Notes: a model not told the origin generated them from the letters alone. A stretch of DNA of 64,000 nucleotides from Flavobacterium panacagri (GCF_030378165.1 NZ_CP119766.1:1302001-1366000), one strand, 5' to 3'. Numbered from the stretch's first letter, positions 42,326 through 52,417 are shown. Numbers and translations: made by a program.

Positions 42326-42384
42326 TTCCGTAGGAATGTTTCATCGGTAGAAAATGATGTCAAAAATCAAATGTTCCTACGGAA
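42326..42384. repeat. Inverted repeat TTCCGTAGGAA / TTCCTACGGAA
   Basis: Eleven-bp arms at 42326-42336 and 42374-42384 flank 37 bp. It is a dispersed-repeat-like element in a 331-bp gap, which otherwise holds the terminator at 42399-42437 and no gene. Confidence 0.7.
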
Positions 42385-42398
42385 CAATTGATTGAATA

Positions 42399-42437
42399 AA
42401 AAAGAAGCTGCATCAATTTTGATGCAGCTTCTTTTTT
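42399..42437. terminator. Terminator after the oxidoreductase gene
   Basis: GAAGCTGCATCA pairs with TGATGCAGCTTC around ATTT, with A6 before and T6 after. Confidence 0.88.
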
Positions 42438-42628
42438 GGTTTCAAATTAAAAAATGAAACAAATTATAATTCGACTAAACCCGAAAAATTGTAATTTTAA
42501 TAAGAAGATTTCAATTAATAACCTTCGAATTTATAAACAATAACGTTGTAAATTGTGCATAACCCTAGGCTCTGTGCACTTTGCCAAGCGTTTTTAGTAT
42601 TTTTGACAATATTCAATAAAAATTCAAT

Positions 42629-43849
42629 ATGCTGATAAACTTTAATCCATTAGCGCTTTTTCAAACCAAGGGGAAAATCAAGAAAGTATTTAGAGAAGCA
42701 AAAGCCTCTTATTTAAACCGAGTTCGATTTGCCGTTGGAATGTTTTATTTCGGAATGGGATTAAGTTTTGCAACTTGGGCAAGCCGAATTCCAGACATTA
42801 AAACAGCCTTGCATTTAACAGAAGGCGATTTAGGTTCTATACTTTTTGCGCTTCCGGTTGGACAATTGGCCATTATGCCGTTTTCAGGAAAAATGGTAAC
42901 AAAATTTGGAAGTCATCGCATTTTGATTTTCTCTCTTATCATGTATGTTTTCTGTCTTATTAATTTAGGATTGGCAACAACGGCATTGCAATTGTCCCTT
43001 GGATTATTTCTGTTCGGTTTGTTTGGAAATCTTGCCAATATTGCCGTAAATACACAAGGCGTTTATACCGAAGTTTTATTCAAAAAAACAATCATGTCCT
43101 CATTTCACGGAATGTGGAGTTTTGCAGGATTCACAGGAGCATTGGTTGGATTGGGGATGTTGACTTTAAAATTAAATCCGTTGCATCATTTTATAATTGT
43201 TGGAATCATTGTTTTATTGATGGTGGCATTTAATTTTAAATTTTTGGTTAGAGCCAAAGAGAAGTCAAAAGCTAAAGAAGAGAAAAAAAAGCTATTTGTA
43301 AAACCAGATTCGGCTTTGCTTTGGCTTGGTGTTATCGGATTTTGCAGTATGGCAAGCGAAGGCGTTATGTTTGACTGGAGCGGTGTTTACTTTAAAGACA
43401 TTGTAAAAGCGCCAGGGCCTTTAGTGGTTTTAGGTTATACTTCTTTTATGATTATGATGGCCAGCGGCAGATTCCTTGGCGATGGTCTAATCAATAAATT
43501 CGGTCGCGAGCGTGTTATGCAGATTAGCGGCGTTATGATTTCGGCTGGACTTTTTACGGCTGTTTTTCTTCCTTATATCGTTCCTTGCACCATTGCCTTT
43601 ATGTTTGTTGGTTTGGGTGTTGCAACTATTGTTCCTACAGTTTATAGTATTGCAGGCAAAAACCCCACGGTTCCTGCTGGCGAGGCTTTAACGATTGTTT
43701 CGAGTGTGAGTTTCCTTGGGTTTTTAATGGGGCCGCCAGTAATTGGACATATTGCGCAAAGTTTCGGATTGCAGTTTTCTTTTGCCTTTATTGGAATTTT
43801 TGGAGTGCTGATTGCTTTTATGGTTTCTAAAATTAGAACAACAGCTTAA
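42629..43849 (+). CDS. MFS transporter
   Basis: This is a major facilitator of 406 residues with twelve predicted helices. The first starts VRFAVGMFYFGMGLSFATWASRIPDIK (in parts: GMFYFGMGLSFATW), the sequence typical of the YbjJ-like group. A loop motif related to GxxxDRxGRR is seen in KMVTKFGSHR and again in GLINKFGRERV. A charged loop, KEKSKAKEEKKK, links the two halves near 215-228. The 25-residue N-terminal extension may be partly untranslated. A TATTTTTG box lies at 42598-42605. The substrate is unknown. Confidence 0.85.
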   Translation: MLINFNPLALFQTKGKIKKVFREAKASYLNRVRFAVGMFYFGMGLSFATWASRIPDIKTALHLTEGDLGSILFALPVGQLAIMPFSGKMVTKFGSHRILIFSLIMYVFCLINLGLATTALQLSLGLFLFGLFGNLANIAVNTQGVYTEVLFKKTIMSSFHGMWSFAGFTGALVGLGMLTLKLNPLHHFIIVGIIVLLMVAFNFKFLVRAKEKSKAKEEKKKLFVKPDSALLWLGVIGFCSMASEGVMFDWSGVYFKDIVKAPGPLVVLGYTSFMIMMASGRFLGDGLINKFGRERVMQISGVMISAGLFTAVFLPYIVPCTIAFMFVGLGVATIVPTVYSIAGKNPTVPAGEALTIVSSVSFLGFLMGPPVIGHIAQSFGLQFSFAFIGIFGVLIAFMVSKIRTTA

Positions 43850-44046
43850 TTTTACAATAAAGCTTTTTATTAAAAATTATAAAATCCTAAATAAATTTGT
43901 AAGAATTTATTTAGGGTTAAATATTTTGTTTATATTTGAATGATAAGCGTCTTGCTTAACATTGAAATTTTTCCAAAAACCAATTTTTATCTTTTGAATA
44001 TAGGATTAGAATCCTAAAGTAATTTTCAAAGTAAATTGGATTTTTA

Positions 44047-46866
44047 ATGGGAAAAAAATACGCAGTCTTCCTCATTTTATTGGTTTTTAATCTTGTTGAT
44101 GCGCAGCAGGAAATAACAGTTACAGGAATTGTAATCGATGCCCGAACACAAAATCCGTTGGAAAATGTTGTGGTCACGATACAGAATACAGCTGTAATGC
44201 AGCTTACTTCGAAAACAGGGAAATTTGAACTTCATATATTTCCAACCAAAGAACAATTGCTTTTGTTGAGAAGTCAAGGTTACAAAGATTCCCTTATAAA
44301 ACTACAGTATAATTTAGGACAAAATATCAATCTTGGAATCTTACAATTAGAAGACACTTACACAGATGAAGTTCCTGCCGCCTTAATCACATTGTCTGAC
44401 AATGATTTGTCTGAAGATAATGGTTCTTCTGAAATGACATCAGGTCTTTTGCAGTCTTCGAGAGATGCTTTTATGCAGGCATCGGCTTTTAATTGGGGAC
44501 AAGCCAGATTTAGAGTTCGTGGTTTAGACAGCGAAAATGCCACAACAATGCTCAATGGCATGACGATGAATAAAATCTACGATGGCAGACTACAATGGAG
44601 TAATTGGGGAGGATTAAATAATGTACTTCGAAATCAAGAATTTTCAGTTGGAACTACCGCGTCCAGTTATACTTTTGGCGGTATTTTAGGAACACAACAA
44701 ATCACTACTAGAGCTTCATCATATAGAAAAGGAAGCTCAATCACGTTTTCTGGAAGTAATGCATCTTATAATTGGCGTGCAATTGCATCGTATGCTTCGG
44801 GAATGAATTCTTATGGTTGGGCTTATGCCGTTTCTGCGGGAAAACGATGGGCCGAGGAAGGTTATTTTGAGGGAACCAATTTCGATGCAGATTCCTTTTT
44901 TATTAGTGTTGAAAAGAAATTGAATACTAAACAGGCTCTAAATTTTACCGGATTTTATACTCCAAATTCACGTGGGAAAAACTCTCCCAATACTAATGAA
45001 GTAACTGATTTAATGGGCGAAAAATACAATTCGTATTGGGGATTTCAGAATGGAGAAAAACGAAATGCAAGAGTGAAAAATGTTGAAGAACCTGTATTGA
45101 TGCTGAATCATTATTTTAAAATTAATGAAAAGACTAATCTGAGTTCGGGTATTATGTATCAATTCGGAAAAGTTGGAAACAGCACTATTGATTATCAAAA
45201 TGCCGATAGTCCTGATCCTGTTTACTATAGAAAAATGCCAAGTTACTTTAGTTCGCTTTACGCGAAAGATCATGGCGAGTTTTCGGGAGAATTTACACCA
45301 GATTATGAAAATGCAGCCAAAAGTAAAATCGCTTTTTTAGAAAATTCCCAGATAGATTGGAATGCAATGTATTTTGCCAATCAAAAGTCGACGCCAAACG
45401 GTTATGAACCTTCAAAAAGCCATTATGTTTTGTATGAAGATAGAACTGATGACAAGACTTTTGCTTTAAATTCAAATCTAAATTCGCAGCTTACTTCCAA
45501 TATTTCTTTTGATGGCGGATTTACTTTCAGAAAATTAAAATCTCATAATTTCCAGTATTTATTAGATCTTTTAGGCGGAGCATATTTTGATGATATCGAT
45601 CCGTTTTACAAAGGAAGTCTTTCGCAGTCTGATCTACAACATCCAGACAGACAGGTTGTAAAAGGAGATGTTTATGGTTATAATTACAATTTTTTAGCGA
45701 ATACTTTAGATGCTTTTACACAGTTTAAATTTGTTTATAATAAGACAGAATTTTATCTGGCACAATCTTATTCCATGACAGATTATCAGAGAGAAGGATT
45801 GTATCAAAACGGACTTTATCCCACAACTTCTTTAGGAAAAAGTGAGAAAGTAAATTTTGAAAACTTTGGTTTTAAAGGTGGATTCACTTATAAAATTTCC
45901 GGAAAGCAATTGTTGTTTTTTAATGCCGCACATTTAACAAGAGCACCTTCTCTTCGAAATACTTTTTCCAATTCAAGATTAAACAATTCTATAGTGAACG
46001 GAATTGAAAGTGAAAACATTTCCAGTGCCGATGCTAATTATGTGTATCGTTCTTCCAAGCTAAAATTACGTTTAACGGCTTATTATACATTAATTAAAAA
46101 CACTTCAAAAATTTCCTTTTTCTATGCCGAAGGAATTTTTGATGATGGAGCGGGTTACGATGCTACGGATGCTTTCGTCAGTCAGACTTTAACTCATTTG
46201 GATAAGAAAAATATAGGAGCAGAATTGAGTTTGGAGTATCAGCTTTCTTCAACAATAAAAACCACTTTATCGACTGCTTTTGGAAATTATGTATACAGCA
46301 GTAATCCAAATGTAACGATCACTAATGATGCTAATGCAGCAATAGATGGCAAACAGAAAACTTTTGATTTTGGACAAGCTTACCTTAAAAATTACAAACA
46401 ACCAGGAACTCCGCAGCAAGCTTATTCGTTTGGATTAGAATACCGCGATCCGAAATTTTGGTGGATTGGGGCTAATATTAATTATTTGGCAGAAAACTAT
46501 ATTGATGTTTCGCCCATTTCGAGAACATCTCAATTTTACATTAATCCAGCAAATGGTTTTCCTTTTCCCGAAGCAACTTCTGAAAGAGGAAATGAGTTGT
46601 TGAAACAAGAAAAATTTGATCCTGTAACATTGCTTAATATCAGCGGAGGTAAATCTTGGCGCATTCGTAAAAAATACATAGGACTTTTTGCCAGCGTTAA
46701 TAATGTTATGAATTCCATATATAAAACTGGCGGATTTGAGCAGGCTAGAAATGCCAATTTTAGAGCTTTAAATCAAGATGTTTCAAGCGGAACACCATCT
46801 TTTGGCCCAAAATATTATTATGGTTATGGCAGAACTTATTTTTTAAATCTCACAATTGGTTTGTAA
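44047..46866 (+). CDS. TonB-dependent receptor with N-terminal carboxypeptidase-regulatory-like domain
   Basis: This is an outer-membrane active transporter of 939 residues. A signal peptide ends near NLVDAQ (19). A CarboxypepD_reg-like domain follows (ITVTGIVIDARTQNPLENVVVTIQNT in parts). The plug is at about 130-230 (RFRVRGLDSENATTMLNGMTMNK in parts) and a long barrel ends YFLNLTIGL. It lies 11 bp upstream of a DUF5689 lipoprotein gene, which probably acts as a surface partner in a two-gene uptake system. The substrate is not evident. A -7 box lies at 43931-43938. Confidence 0.93.
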   Translation: MGKKYAVFLILLVFNLVDAQQEITVTGIVIDARTQNPLENVVVTIQNTAVMQLTSKTGKFELHIFPTKEQLLLLRSQGYKDSLIKLQYNLGQNINLGILQLEDTYTDEVPAALITLSDNDLSEDNGSSEMTSGLLQSSRDAFMQASAFNWGQARFRVRGLDSENATTMLNGMTMNKIYDGRLQWSNWGGLNNVLRNQEFSVGTTASSYTFGGILGTQQITTRASSYRKGSSITFSGSNASYNWRAIASYASGMNSYGWAYAVSAGKRWAEEGYFEGTNFDADSFFISVEKKLNTKQALNFTGFYTPNSRGKNSPNTNEVTDLMGEKYNSYWGFQNGEKRNARVKNVEEPVLMLNHYFKINEKTNLSSGIMYQFGKVGNSTIDYQNADSPDPVYYRKMPSYFSSLYAKDHGEFSGEFTPDYENAAKSKIAFLENSQIDWNAMYFANQKSTPNGYEPSKSHYVLYEDRTDDKTFALNSNLNSQLTSNISFDGGFTFRKLKSHNFQYLLDLLGGAYFDDIDPFYKGSLSQSDLQHPDRQVVKGDVYGYNYNFLANTLDAFTQFKFVYNKTEFYLAQSYSMTDYQREGLYQNGLYPTTSLGKSEKVNFENFGFKGGFTYKISGKQLLFFNAAHLTRAPSLRNTFSNSRLNNSIVNGIESENISSADANYVYRSSKLKLRLTAYYTLIKNTSKISFFYAEGIFDDGAGYDATDAFVSQTLTHLDKKNIGAELSLEYQLSSTIKTTLSTAFGNYVYSSNPNVTITNDANAAIDGKQKTFDFGQAYLKNYKQPGTPQQAYSFGLEYRDPKFWWIGANINYLAENYIDVSPISRTSQFYINPANGFPFPEATSERGNELLKQEKFDPVTLLNISGGKSWRIRKKYIGLFASVNNVMNSIYKTGGFEQARNANFRALNQDVSSGTPSFGPKYYYGYGRTYFLNLTIGL

Positions 46867-46877
46867 ATCAAAATTTA

Positions 46878-48230
46878 ATGAACATGAAACATAGGTTTTT
46901 AATATTCTTTGGAATTGTATTAGCAGTAATAAGCAGTTGCAGCAATGAAACTCAAACTCCAGAATTGGTTTGCACACAGCCAGATTTAACAGTAAACAAA
47001 ACGGTAGAAAAAGTATATGAACTTTCGGCCAATACTGCTAAACAATATTTGTACGATGATATAATTGAGGCTTATGTGGTTTCGAGTGATGAAGAAGGCA
47101 ATTTTTTCAAAACAATTTATCTGCAGACAAAAGCAACAGACAAACTTCCGACAATAGGATTTAGTGTTCCAATTGATGCATCCAATACTTACATTGATTA
47201 TAGGCTTGGGAATAAAGTTTACGTGAAACTTAAAAATCAATTCACAGATCTATATTTTGGAGGATTAAGAATTGGAAGTTTATATGTGAGTAACGCTGGC
47301 GAACCTACAATTGGAAGAATTTCACAAAATGAATATAAAAATGTATTAAATGCTTCATGTGAAATAATAGATGAAAATCTATTGGTTGAATCACTTTCTA
47401 TTGAAGAAGCACTCAATGATAATAAACTGAATACTTTAATTGAATTGAATGATGTTGAGTTTACTGAAGCGGCTTTAGGGCGTCATTATTTTGAAGAATC
47501 TAATAATGTCGGCGGTTCTACAAATTGGAATTTGAGAGACAAAACGGGAAATCAAATTATTTTGAGAACCTCCAGTTATGCAAAATTTGCAACTCATTTT
47601 GTGCCCGAAGGAAGTGGAAAAGTAAGAGGTATTCTAACAAAATATGGCTCTGATTATCAATTGATGATTCGTTCTGAAAATGATATTGTGATGAACGGAA
47701 AACGTAACACACCTTTTTTTGCAGAAGATTTTCAGTCAGTTAAGAACAATGTCAATTTTGCACTACCAGGCTGGAGCAATATAGTTGAGAAAGCCACTAA
47801 ATTATGGAAAAGCATGGTGTATTCCGGAAATGGTTATGCCGAATTTAATACCACAAGCACAACGGCAGCCGAAAATGTTGCTTGGCTGATTACTCCAAAA
47901 ATAAACTTGGCAGGTTATAAAAATGCCGTTTTATCCTTTAGAAGCGCACAACATGATTTAAAAGTAGATTCCCCTTTAAATACATTGGAAGTGTATGTCT
48001 CCACCAATTTTGATGGTGCGAGTGTTACCAAAGCCAAATGGACAAAATTGGAAGCTAAAGTTCCTTCACTTTCAAATCCTTCGCGTGAATTTATGAGTTC
48101 AGGAGGAATTGATCTTTCAGCTTATACTGGAAATGTCTATATTGGTTTTAAATACATTGGTTCAGGAAAAGATAAAAGGTTAAACGGTGCTTTTATGGTC
48201 GATGACGTTAAGATATTTGGAGAAAAATAA
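46878..48230 (+). CDS. DUF5689 domain lipoprotein, partner of the TonB receptor
   Basis: This predicted surface lipoprotein of 450 residues has its lipobox in VISSCSN (cysteine near 21). DUF5689 covers about 30-270: YVVSSDEEGNFFKTIYLQTK, KVYVKLKNQFTDLYFGGLRIG (in part) and KVRGILTKYGSDYQLMIRS (in part). A jelly-roll-like 'choice-of-anchor' domain follows at about 280-450 (FFAEDFQSV, WSNIVEKA, AWLITPKINLAGY, FMVDDVKIFG). It is tightly coupled to the receptor gene. A second ATG two codons downstream (MKHRFLIFF) is an equally good start. Confidence 0.85.
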   Translation: MNMKHRFLIFFGIVLAVISSCSNETQTPELVCTQPDLTVNKTVEKVYELSANTAKQYLYDDIIEAYVVSSDEEGNFFKTIYLQTKATDKLPTIGFSVPIDASNTYIDYRLGNKVYVKLKNQFTDLYFGGLRIGSLYVSNAGEPTIGRISQNEYKNVLNASCEIIDENLLVESLSIEEALNDNKLNTLIELNDVEFTEAALGRHYFEESNNVGGSTNWNLRDKTGNQIILRTSSYAKFATHFVPEGSGKVRGILTKYGSDYQLMIRSENDIVMNGKRNTPFFAEDFQSVKNNVNFALPGWSNIVEKATKLWKSMVYSGNGYAEFNTTSTTAAENVAWLITPKINLAGYKNAVLSFRSAQHDLKVDSPLNTLEVYVSTNFDGASVTKAKWTKLEAKVPSLSNPSREFMSSGGIDLSAYTGNVYIGFKYIGSGKDKRLNGAFMVDDVKIFGEK

Positions 48231-48367
48231 GCGGTGATTTTAGATTTGATAAATAAAGGGTTGGTTTTTAGGTTTTTATTGAAAAGTTTGTAGTTTTTGT
48301 ATTTCAAATTCTTGAAATCTAATTGAATTTTGTATTTTGGTCATCCCAAATCAATACAAAAACAAAT

Positions 48368-49225
48368 ATGAGAACCTACTTTGCTGCCATCTTATTGATG
48401 GTGTTTCCATTCTTGATGCATAGTCAAGATGATGTTAAACTAAAGCAGATTAACATTGTAAAAACAAATTACCAAAACTCTAAAGACGGTGAAATTGTAA
48501 ATAAAACAATGGTCTTTAAAGACGGGAAACTTCAGACAATCACAACTTCAGATGTCGTACAGCATTTCTATTACAATAAAAACGGATTATTAGATATGAC
48601 CGTTAAAGATAAAATAGGAAGCGATTGGAAAGAAGTAATTAATTACACTTACAACGCTGATAATAATATTACCAAATTTGTAAAAAAATATCAGGAAGGG
48701 CCAAATTATATCACCAAAACAGTTTCATTTGTTTATGAAGGTGCAAGGGTAAAAGTAACGACTAAGAGCAGTACTAATCATCAAAATTTATTGGATGATA
48801 TTGAATATCTTGTTGAAAACGGAATCATTGTAAGACGTACTTCTCGTGATAGAAATAAAGCCATAATTGGAAAATTAGAGTATGTTTATGTGAATGATAA
48901 CGTGTCTAAACACAAAGGTTTAGTTGGAGATAAAATCTCTAAAACCTATACTTATGATGATAAAAAATCGGTAGATCAATTGATTGTTCAGAATCTTTTT
49001 GGAGATAATTATAAAGTGATTGTGCCAATGATTTCCTACCATGAGGAGGAATTTCCTTTTGAAGCGATTTCATATAATAATGAAATGAATTTCAGTCCAT
49101 CATCTACAGCATTAGTTGCGGTAAGCAGAAAATACAAATACAACAAATTAAACTTTCCAATTTCTTGTTCTCAAATAGAAGAAAATGGAATTGTAAAAAC
49201 CGAAAAAACGTTTATTTACGAGTAA
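48368..49225 (+). CDS. Exported protein of unknown function
   Basis: I do not recognise a named family. From the ATG at 48368 (MRTYFAAILLMVFPFLMHSQ) the protein has a signal peptide of about 20 residues. About 265 residues follow, with repeated strand patterns such as HFYYNKNGLLDMTVKDK, NYTYNADNNITKFVKKY and YTYDDKK, reminiscent of RHS/YD-type repeats. Upstream in-frame codons from 48323 lack a good start context. It probably resides in the periplasm or outside. It has an independent position after the DUF5689 gene. Confidence 0.75.
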   Translation: MRTYFAAILLMVFPFLMHSQDDVKLKQINIVKTNYQNSKDGEIVNKTMVFKDGKLQTITTSDVVQHFYYNKNGLLDMTVKDKIGSDWKEVINYTYNADNNITKFVKKYQEGPNYITKTVSFVYEGARVKVTTKSSTNHQNLLDDIEYLVENGIIVRRTSRDRNKAIIGKLEYVYVNDNVSKHKGLVGDKISKTYTYDDKKSVDQLIVQNLFGDNYKVIVPMISYHEEEFPFEAISYNNEMNFSPSSTALVAVSRKYKYNKLNFPISCSQIEENGIVKTEKTFIYE

Positions 49226-49343
49226 ACGTTTCATACTGAGAGACCAATTCAGATAAATGGAATTTTGTTGAGGTAAAACTTAACGAGGTTCCATTTTTTA
49301 TTGTCTGCAAGCAGTATATAAATTTAAAAACGAAATTGTATAA

Positions 49344-49373
49344 TTGATTGTAGCTTACAAATCATTAAATTTG
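49344..49373 (+). promoter_or_regulatory. Promoter of hflX
   Basis: TTG at 49344-49346 and TAAATTTG at 49366-49373 are separated by 19 bp. The -7 box is 16 bp before the ATG. Confidence 0.7.
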
Positions 49374-49389
49374 CAGCTTATTCAAGACT

Positions 49390-50619
49390 ATGTTAGAAAA
49401 AGAAGTTATAAATTTTGAGAGAACCGTAATTGTAGGTATCGTTACTCAAAATCAAAGTGAAGAGAAACTAAATGAATATTTAGACGAATTAGAGTTTCTG
49501 ACTTTTACCGCAGGCGGTGAAGTCATTAAACGCTTTTCGCAAAAAATGGAGCGCCCAAATCCCAAAACTTTTGTGGGTACGGGAAAAATTGATGACATTA
49601 ATCTTTTTGTAAAAGAGAACAAAATATCGACTGTAATTTTTGATGATGAGCTTACGCCTTCTCAGCAAAAAAATATTTCTAGAATTATTGATTGTAAAAT
49701 TCTGGATAGAACCAATTTGATTCTGGATATTTTTGCGCAGAGAGCCGAAACTTCGTATGCAAGAACTCAGGTAGAATTGGCGCAGTGCCAATATTTACTG
49801 CCAAGACTTTCTGGTTTATGGACACACCTTGAGCGTCAAAAAGGAGGTATCGGGATGCGTGGGCCTGGAGAAACAGAGATTGAAACAGATAGACGTATTG
49901 TACGTGACCGAATTTCGTTATTGAAAGATAAAATCAAAACGATTGACAAACAAATGAGTATTCAGCGAAGCAATCGTGGTGCAATGGTTCGTGTGGCTTT
50001 GGTTGGATATACCAATGTTGGAAAATCGACTTTGATGAATGCGATTGGAAAAAGCGATGTTTTTGTTGAGAACAAATTGTTTGCAACCTTAGATACAACA
50101 GTTCGAAAAGTGGTAATTAAAAACCTGCCGTTTTTACTTTCTGATACCGTTGGTTTTATTCGAAAACTGCCAACACAATTGGTAGATTCTTTTAAAAGTA
50201 CATTGGATGAGGTTCGTGAAGCCGATTTACTTTTACATGTCGTAGATATTTCGCACCCTGATTTTGAAGATCATATTGAATCGGTAAACAAGACTTTGCA
50301 GGAAATTAAAAGCAATGATAAACCAACCATTATGGTTTTTAATAAAATTGATGCTTATAAACACCTGACCATTGATGAAGATGATTTGATTACCGAAAAA
50401 ACCAGAAAACACTGGACGCTTGACGAGTGGAAACAAACTTGGATGAGTAACGTTGGAGAAGATAATGCGTTATTTATTTCGGCTAGAAATAAAGAAAATT
50501 TTGAAGAATTCAGAGAAGTAGTGTACGAAGCGGTTCGACAAATTCATATTACTCGTTTTCCTTACAATAAATTTTTGTATCCGGATTATAAAGATGCAAT
50601 AGAAAAAGAAGAAGAATAA
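49390..50619 (+). CDS. hflX: GTPase HflX
   Basis: This is a ribosome-binding GTPase of 409 residues that splits stalled or stressed ribosomes. The N-terminal HflX domain is followed by the linker GGIGMRGPGETEIETDRR (about 157-174). The G domain has G1 GYTNVGKST (about 204-212), G3 DTVGFIRKLP and G4 NKID. The C-terminal part is short. The gene has a clean promoter and a strong terminator, so it is monocistronic. Confidence 0.96.
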   Translation: MLEKEVINFERTVIVGIVTQNQSEEKLNEYLDELEFLTFTAGGEVIKRFSQKMERPNPKTFVGTGKIDDINLFVKENKISTVIFDDELTPSQQKNISRIIDCKILDRTNLILDIFAQRAETSYARTQVELAQCQYLLPRLSGLWTHLERQKGGIGMRGPGETEIETDRRIVRDRISLLKDKIKTIDKQMSIQRSNRGAMVRVALVGYTNVGKSTLMNAIGKSDVFVENKLFATLDTTVRKVVIKNLPFLLSDTVGFIRKLPTQLVDSFKSTLDEVREADLLLHVVDISHPDFEDHIESVNKTLQEIKSNDKPTIMVFNKIDAYKHLTIDEDDLITEKTRKHWTLDEWKQTWMSNVGEDNALFISARNKENFEEFREVVYEAVRQIHITRFPYNKFLYPDYKDAIEKEEE

Positions 50620-50625
50620 AAATAG

Positions 50626-50662
50626 AAAACGGCTTTTGAAAATTTTCAAAAGCCGTTTTTTT
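50626..50662. terminator. Terminator after hflX
   Basis: A 34-bp near-perfect palindrome with half AAAACGGCTTTTGAAAA, followed by extra T residues. Confidence 0.85.
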
Positions 50663-50691
50663 ATGTTTAAAAGAAGCCTATTGTTTGAATT

Positions 50692-50762
50692 TAGCCCCGA
50701 TGGAGGCGGTATCCTTGCTGGCCCGACGTCGGGCAAGTAAGATAAAGCCGAGAGCGGGAACT
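50692..50762 (+). ncRNA. Candidate structured RNA element, copy 2
   Basis: Same layout as the element at 109-182 on the other strand: TAGCCCCGATGGAGGCGG, ATCCTT, a variable hairpin, AAGATA and a closing GCGGGAA. The hairpin here is the palindrome GCCCGACGTCGGGC. The outer CCCG:CGGG pairing replaces CCTG:CAGG of copy 1. Inverted AGAAGCC/GGCTTCT segments lie on either side (50672-50678 and 50788-50794). The function is unknown. Confidence 0.5.
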
Positions 50763-50799
50763 ATGTTTATTAAAAAACCTATTGTTTGGCTTCTAATTA

Positions 50800-51750
50800 T
50801 TAAAATCCAAAATTAACGCCTAAACCAAATACTTGTCTGGTTTGGAGTCCTCTAAAAGCATTGTCATCATATATCGCTTGAAAAGCAAAATTGGCAGATA
50901 AAAATTTGTTGATTTTCATAATGATGTTCAAAGAATAATTGATATCTACATTTTGAGGATCTTCTAGATAATTAGAATATAAATTAAGTGTGTTTTCTGC
51001 CGTTACATTCGTCATAATGGCTAATTTGTAATAAACTGATGCGTAAAAACCCAGTTCATAACGCATGGTTTTTCCTTCATCAACACCAAAATAATCACCA
51101 TCAACATATGGCAAGCCTGTAAACCTATCGATTCCGCTAGTATAAGCATTGTCTACAAACGTGAATTTTGAGGTCAGAGGAGCAAAATTTATTTTCAGAT
51201 TTTCATCTTTAGACCAGTAAATACCGGGACCAACGGTTAGATATCCAGGAGACATGAATTTAGTTTGTTCCGTTCTAATTTCTTTTCCGTTGGCATCCTG
51301 TCCGTAAATATATCCCGTTGTAAATTGCGTTCTAAAATTTAAGAAGAAAGAGTAATACCATTCGCCAAAAGCTCTTTTTCCTACGATTGAGTTAAACTCT
51401 AAACGGTCGTCTGTTTTTTTGCTGAAATCAGTATTTTTGGTTTGCAATAAACCGTACGAAGCCAAGACTTTGTTGTCCCAAGTTACATCGTCTTTTTTAT
51501 AATTGAAATCATAATTGATTCCTAAAGTTCCAGAGAAACTATCTTCACCACCCGCGATCCAGTTGTTGAAGCTTGATTGATTTAATAAAAGGGATACTGT
51601 ACCTTTTGCTTTCCAGCCTTCTTTTTCAATTGTATCATTGAGTTTTTTTACGGCTTTTTCGGTATTTTGGGCTAATTCTTTTTCAGTATTTTGAGCTTGA
51701 ACAAAAGTAAGGTTTGCTAAAACGAAGAGTAATAAAAAAATCTTTCTCAT
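50800..51750 (-). CDS. DUF3078 outer-membrane-like protein
   Basis: The 316-residue exported protein has a signal peptide ending VQAQ (near 19). A short coiled segment is followed by WKAKGTVSLLLNQSSFNNWIAGGEDSFSG (in parts: LLLNQSSFNNW, GGEDSFSG), the DUF3078 hallmark. Alternating strands continue to the C-terminal FGLGVNFGF with a terminal phenylalanine, as in outer-membrane barrels. The ATG at 51750 begins the signal peptide. Function is unknown. It follows the DUF2480 gene on the same strand, with a TATATTTG box at 51774-51781 suggesting its own promoter. Confidence 0.85.
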   Translation of the reverse strand: MRKIFLLLFVLANLTFVQAQNTEKELAQNTEKAVKKLNDTIEKEGWKAKGTVSLLLNQSSFNNWIAGGEDSFSGTLGINYDFNYKKDDVTWDNKVLASYGLLQTKNTDFSKKTDDRLEFNSIVGKRAFGEWYYSFFLNFRTQFTTGYIYGQDANGKEIRTEQTKFMSPGYLTVGPGIYWSKDENLKINFAPLTSKFTFVDNAYTSGIDRFTGLPYVDGDYFGVDEGKTMRYELGFYASVYYKLAIMTNVTAENTLNLYSNYLEDPQNVDINYSLNIIMKINKFLSANFAFQAIYDDNAFRGLQTRQVFGLGVNFGF

Positions 51751-51827
51751 GGTATTTAGTTTAAGTGTGTTATCAAATATACTAAAAACCAATCGAAAGA
51801 TAAAGGTTGACCGGCGGTTATTGCAGG

Positions 51828-52337
51828 TTATTTCTTAGATTGTTTGTATAAAGGTACTGCAGAACATGCTTCGCCGTACATGATGCTTCTTGCAAAAGAT
51901 TGAAGATTATTAGTCGCTAAAATATAAGCACGCATTGGAACTGGTTTTCTAGAACAGCCTTTTACGATTACAGGTTTGTCTGCATAAGCAGAGTAATCTA
52001 TTTTACTTAGGATTTCTTCGTAAAGGCTTGCGTCAAGATCTTCGATAGTTCCGTTTACAACTTTTTTAGCAAAAGGTGCTAAATGAACTCCAACTAAAAT
52101 TAAAGCCCAAGCTGGAATAATCGCATCTGTACTGCAATGTACAGCAACATATTGATCTTGGTATTGAGACCAATCGTGGTTTTTAAGATGCTCTCTAAAG
52201 TCTTTTTCTTTCAATAGAAATCCTTCCAAAAGCCATTGTGAAATGTCAATTTGAGTACGGATTCCTTTTGGATAATAATCCTCAAGATCAAAAACTTCTA
52301 AAGCACTATTGGCAACTTTATTGATGATTTCTTCCAT
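51828..52337 (-). CDS. DUF2480 family protein
   Basis: This 169-residue cytosolic protein is found mainly in Bacteroidetes. Recognisable parts are VANSALEVFDLEDYYP, FLLKEKDFREHLKNHDW, the VAVHCSTDAIIPAWALI segment and VIVKGCSRKPVPMRAYI. Cysteines in HCST, KGCSRK and EACSAVP are notable next to iron-sulfur assembly genes. The function is not known. Co-localisation with the DUF59 and sufE genes suggests a link to Fe-S metabolism. Confidence 0.85.
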   Translation of the reverse strand: MEEIINKVANSALEVFDLEDYYPKGIRTQIDISQWLLEGFLLKEKDFREHLKNHDWSQYQDQYVAVHCSTDAIIPAWALILVGVHLAPFAKKVVNGTIEDLDASLYEEILSKIDYSAYADKPVIVKGCSRKPVPMRAYILATNNLQSFARSIMYGEACSAVPLYKQSKK

Positions 52338-52360
52338 GATTTTTATAGTAAGCAGTGGTC

Positions 52361-52398
52361 AGTTTTTAGTGTTCAGTAATTTCTGAACACTAAAAACT
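52361..52398. repeat. Perfect hairpin repeat between the DUF2480 and DUF59 genes
   Basis: Sixteen-bp arms (AGTTTTTAGTGTTCAG and its complement) flank TAATTT. A further partial copy (ACTGAACACTTT) follows. There is no T-run, so it is probably a dispersed repeat inside the operon. Confidence 0.75.
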
Positions 52399-52417
52399 AA
52401 ATACTGAACACTTTATA

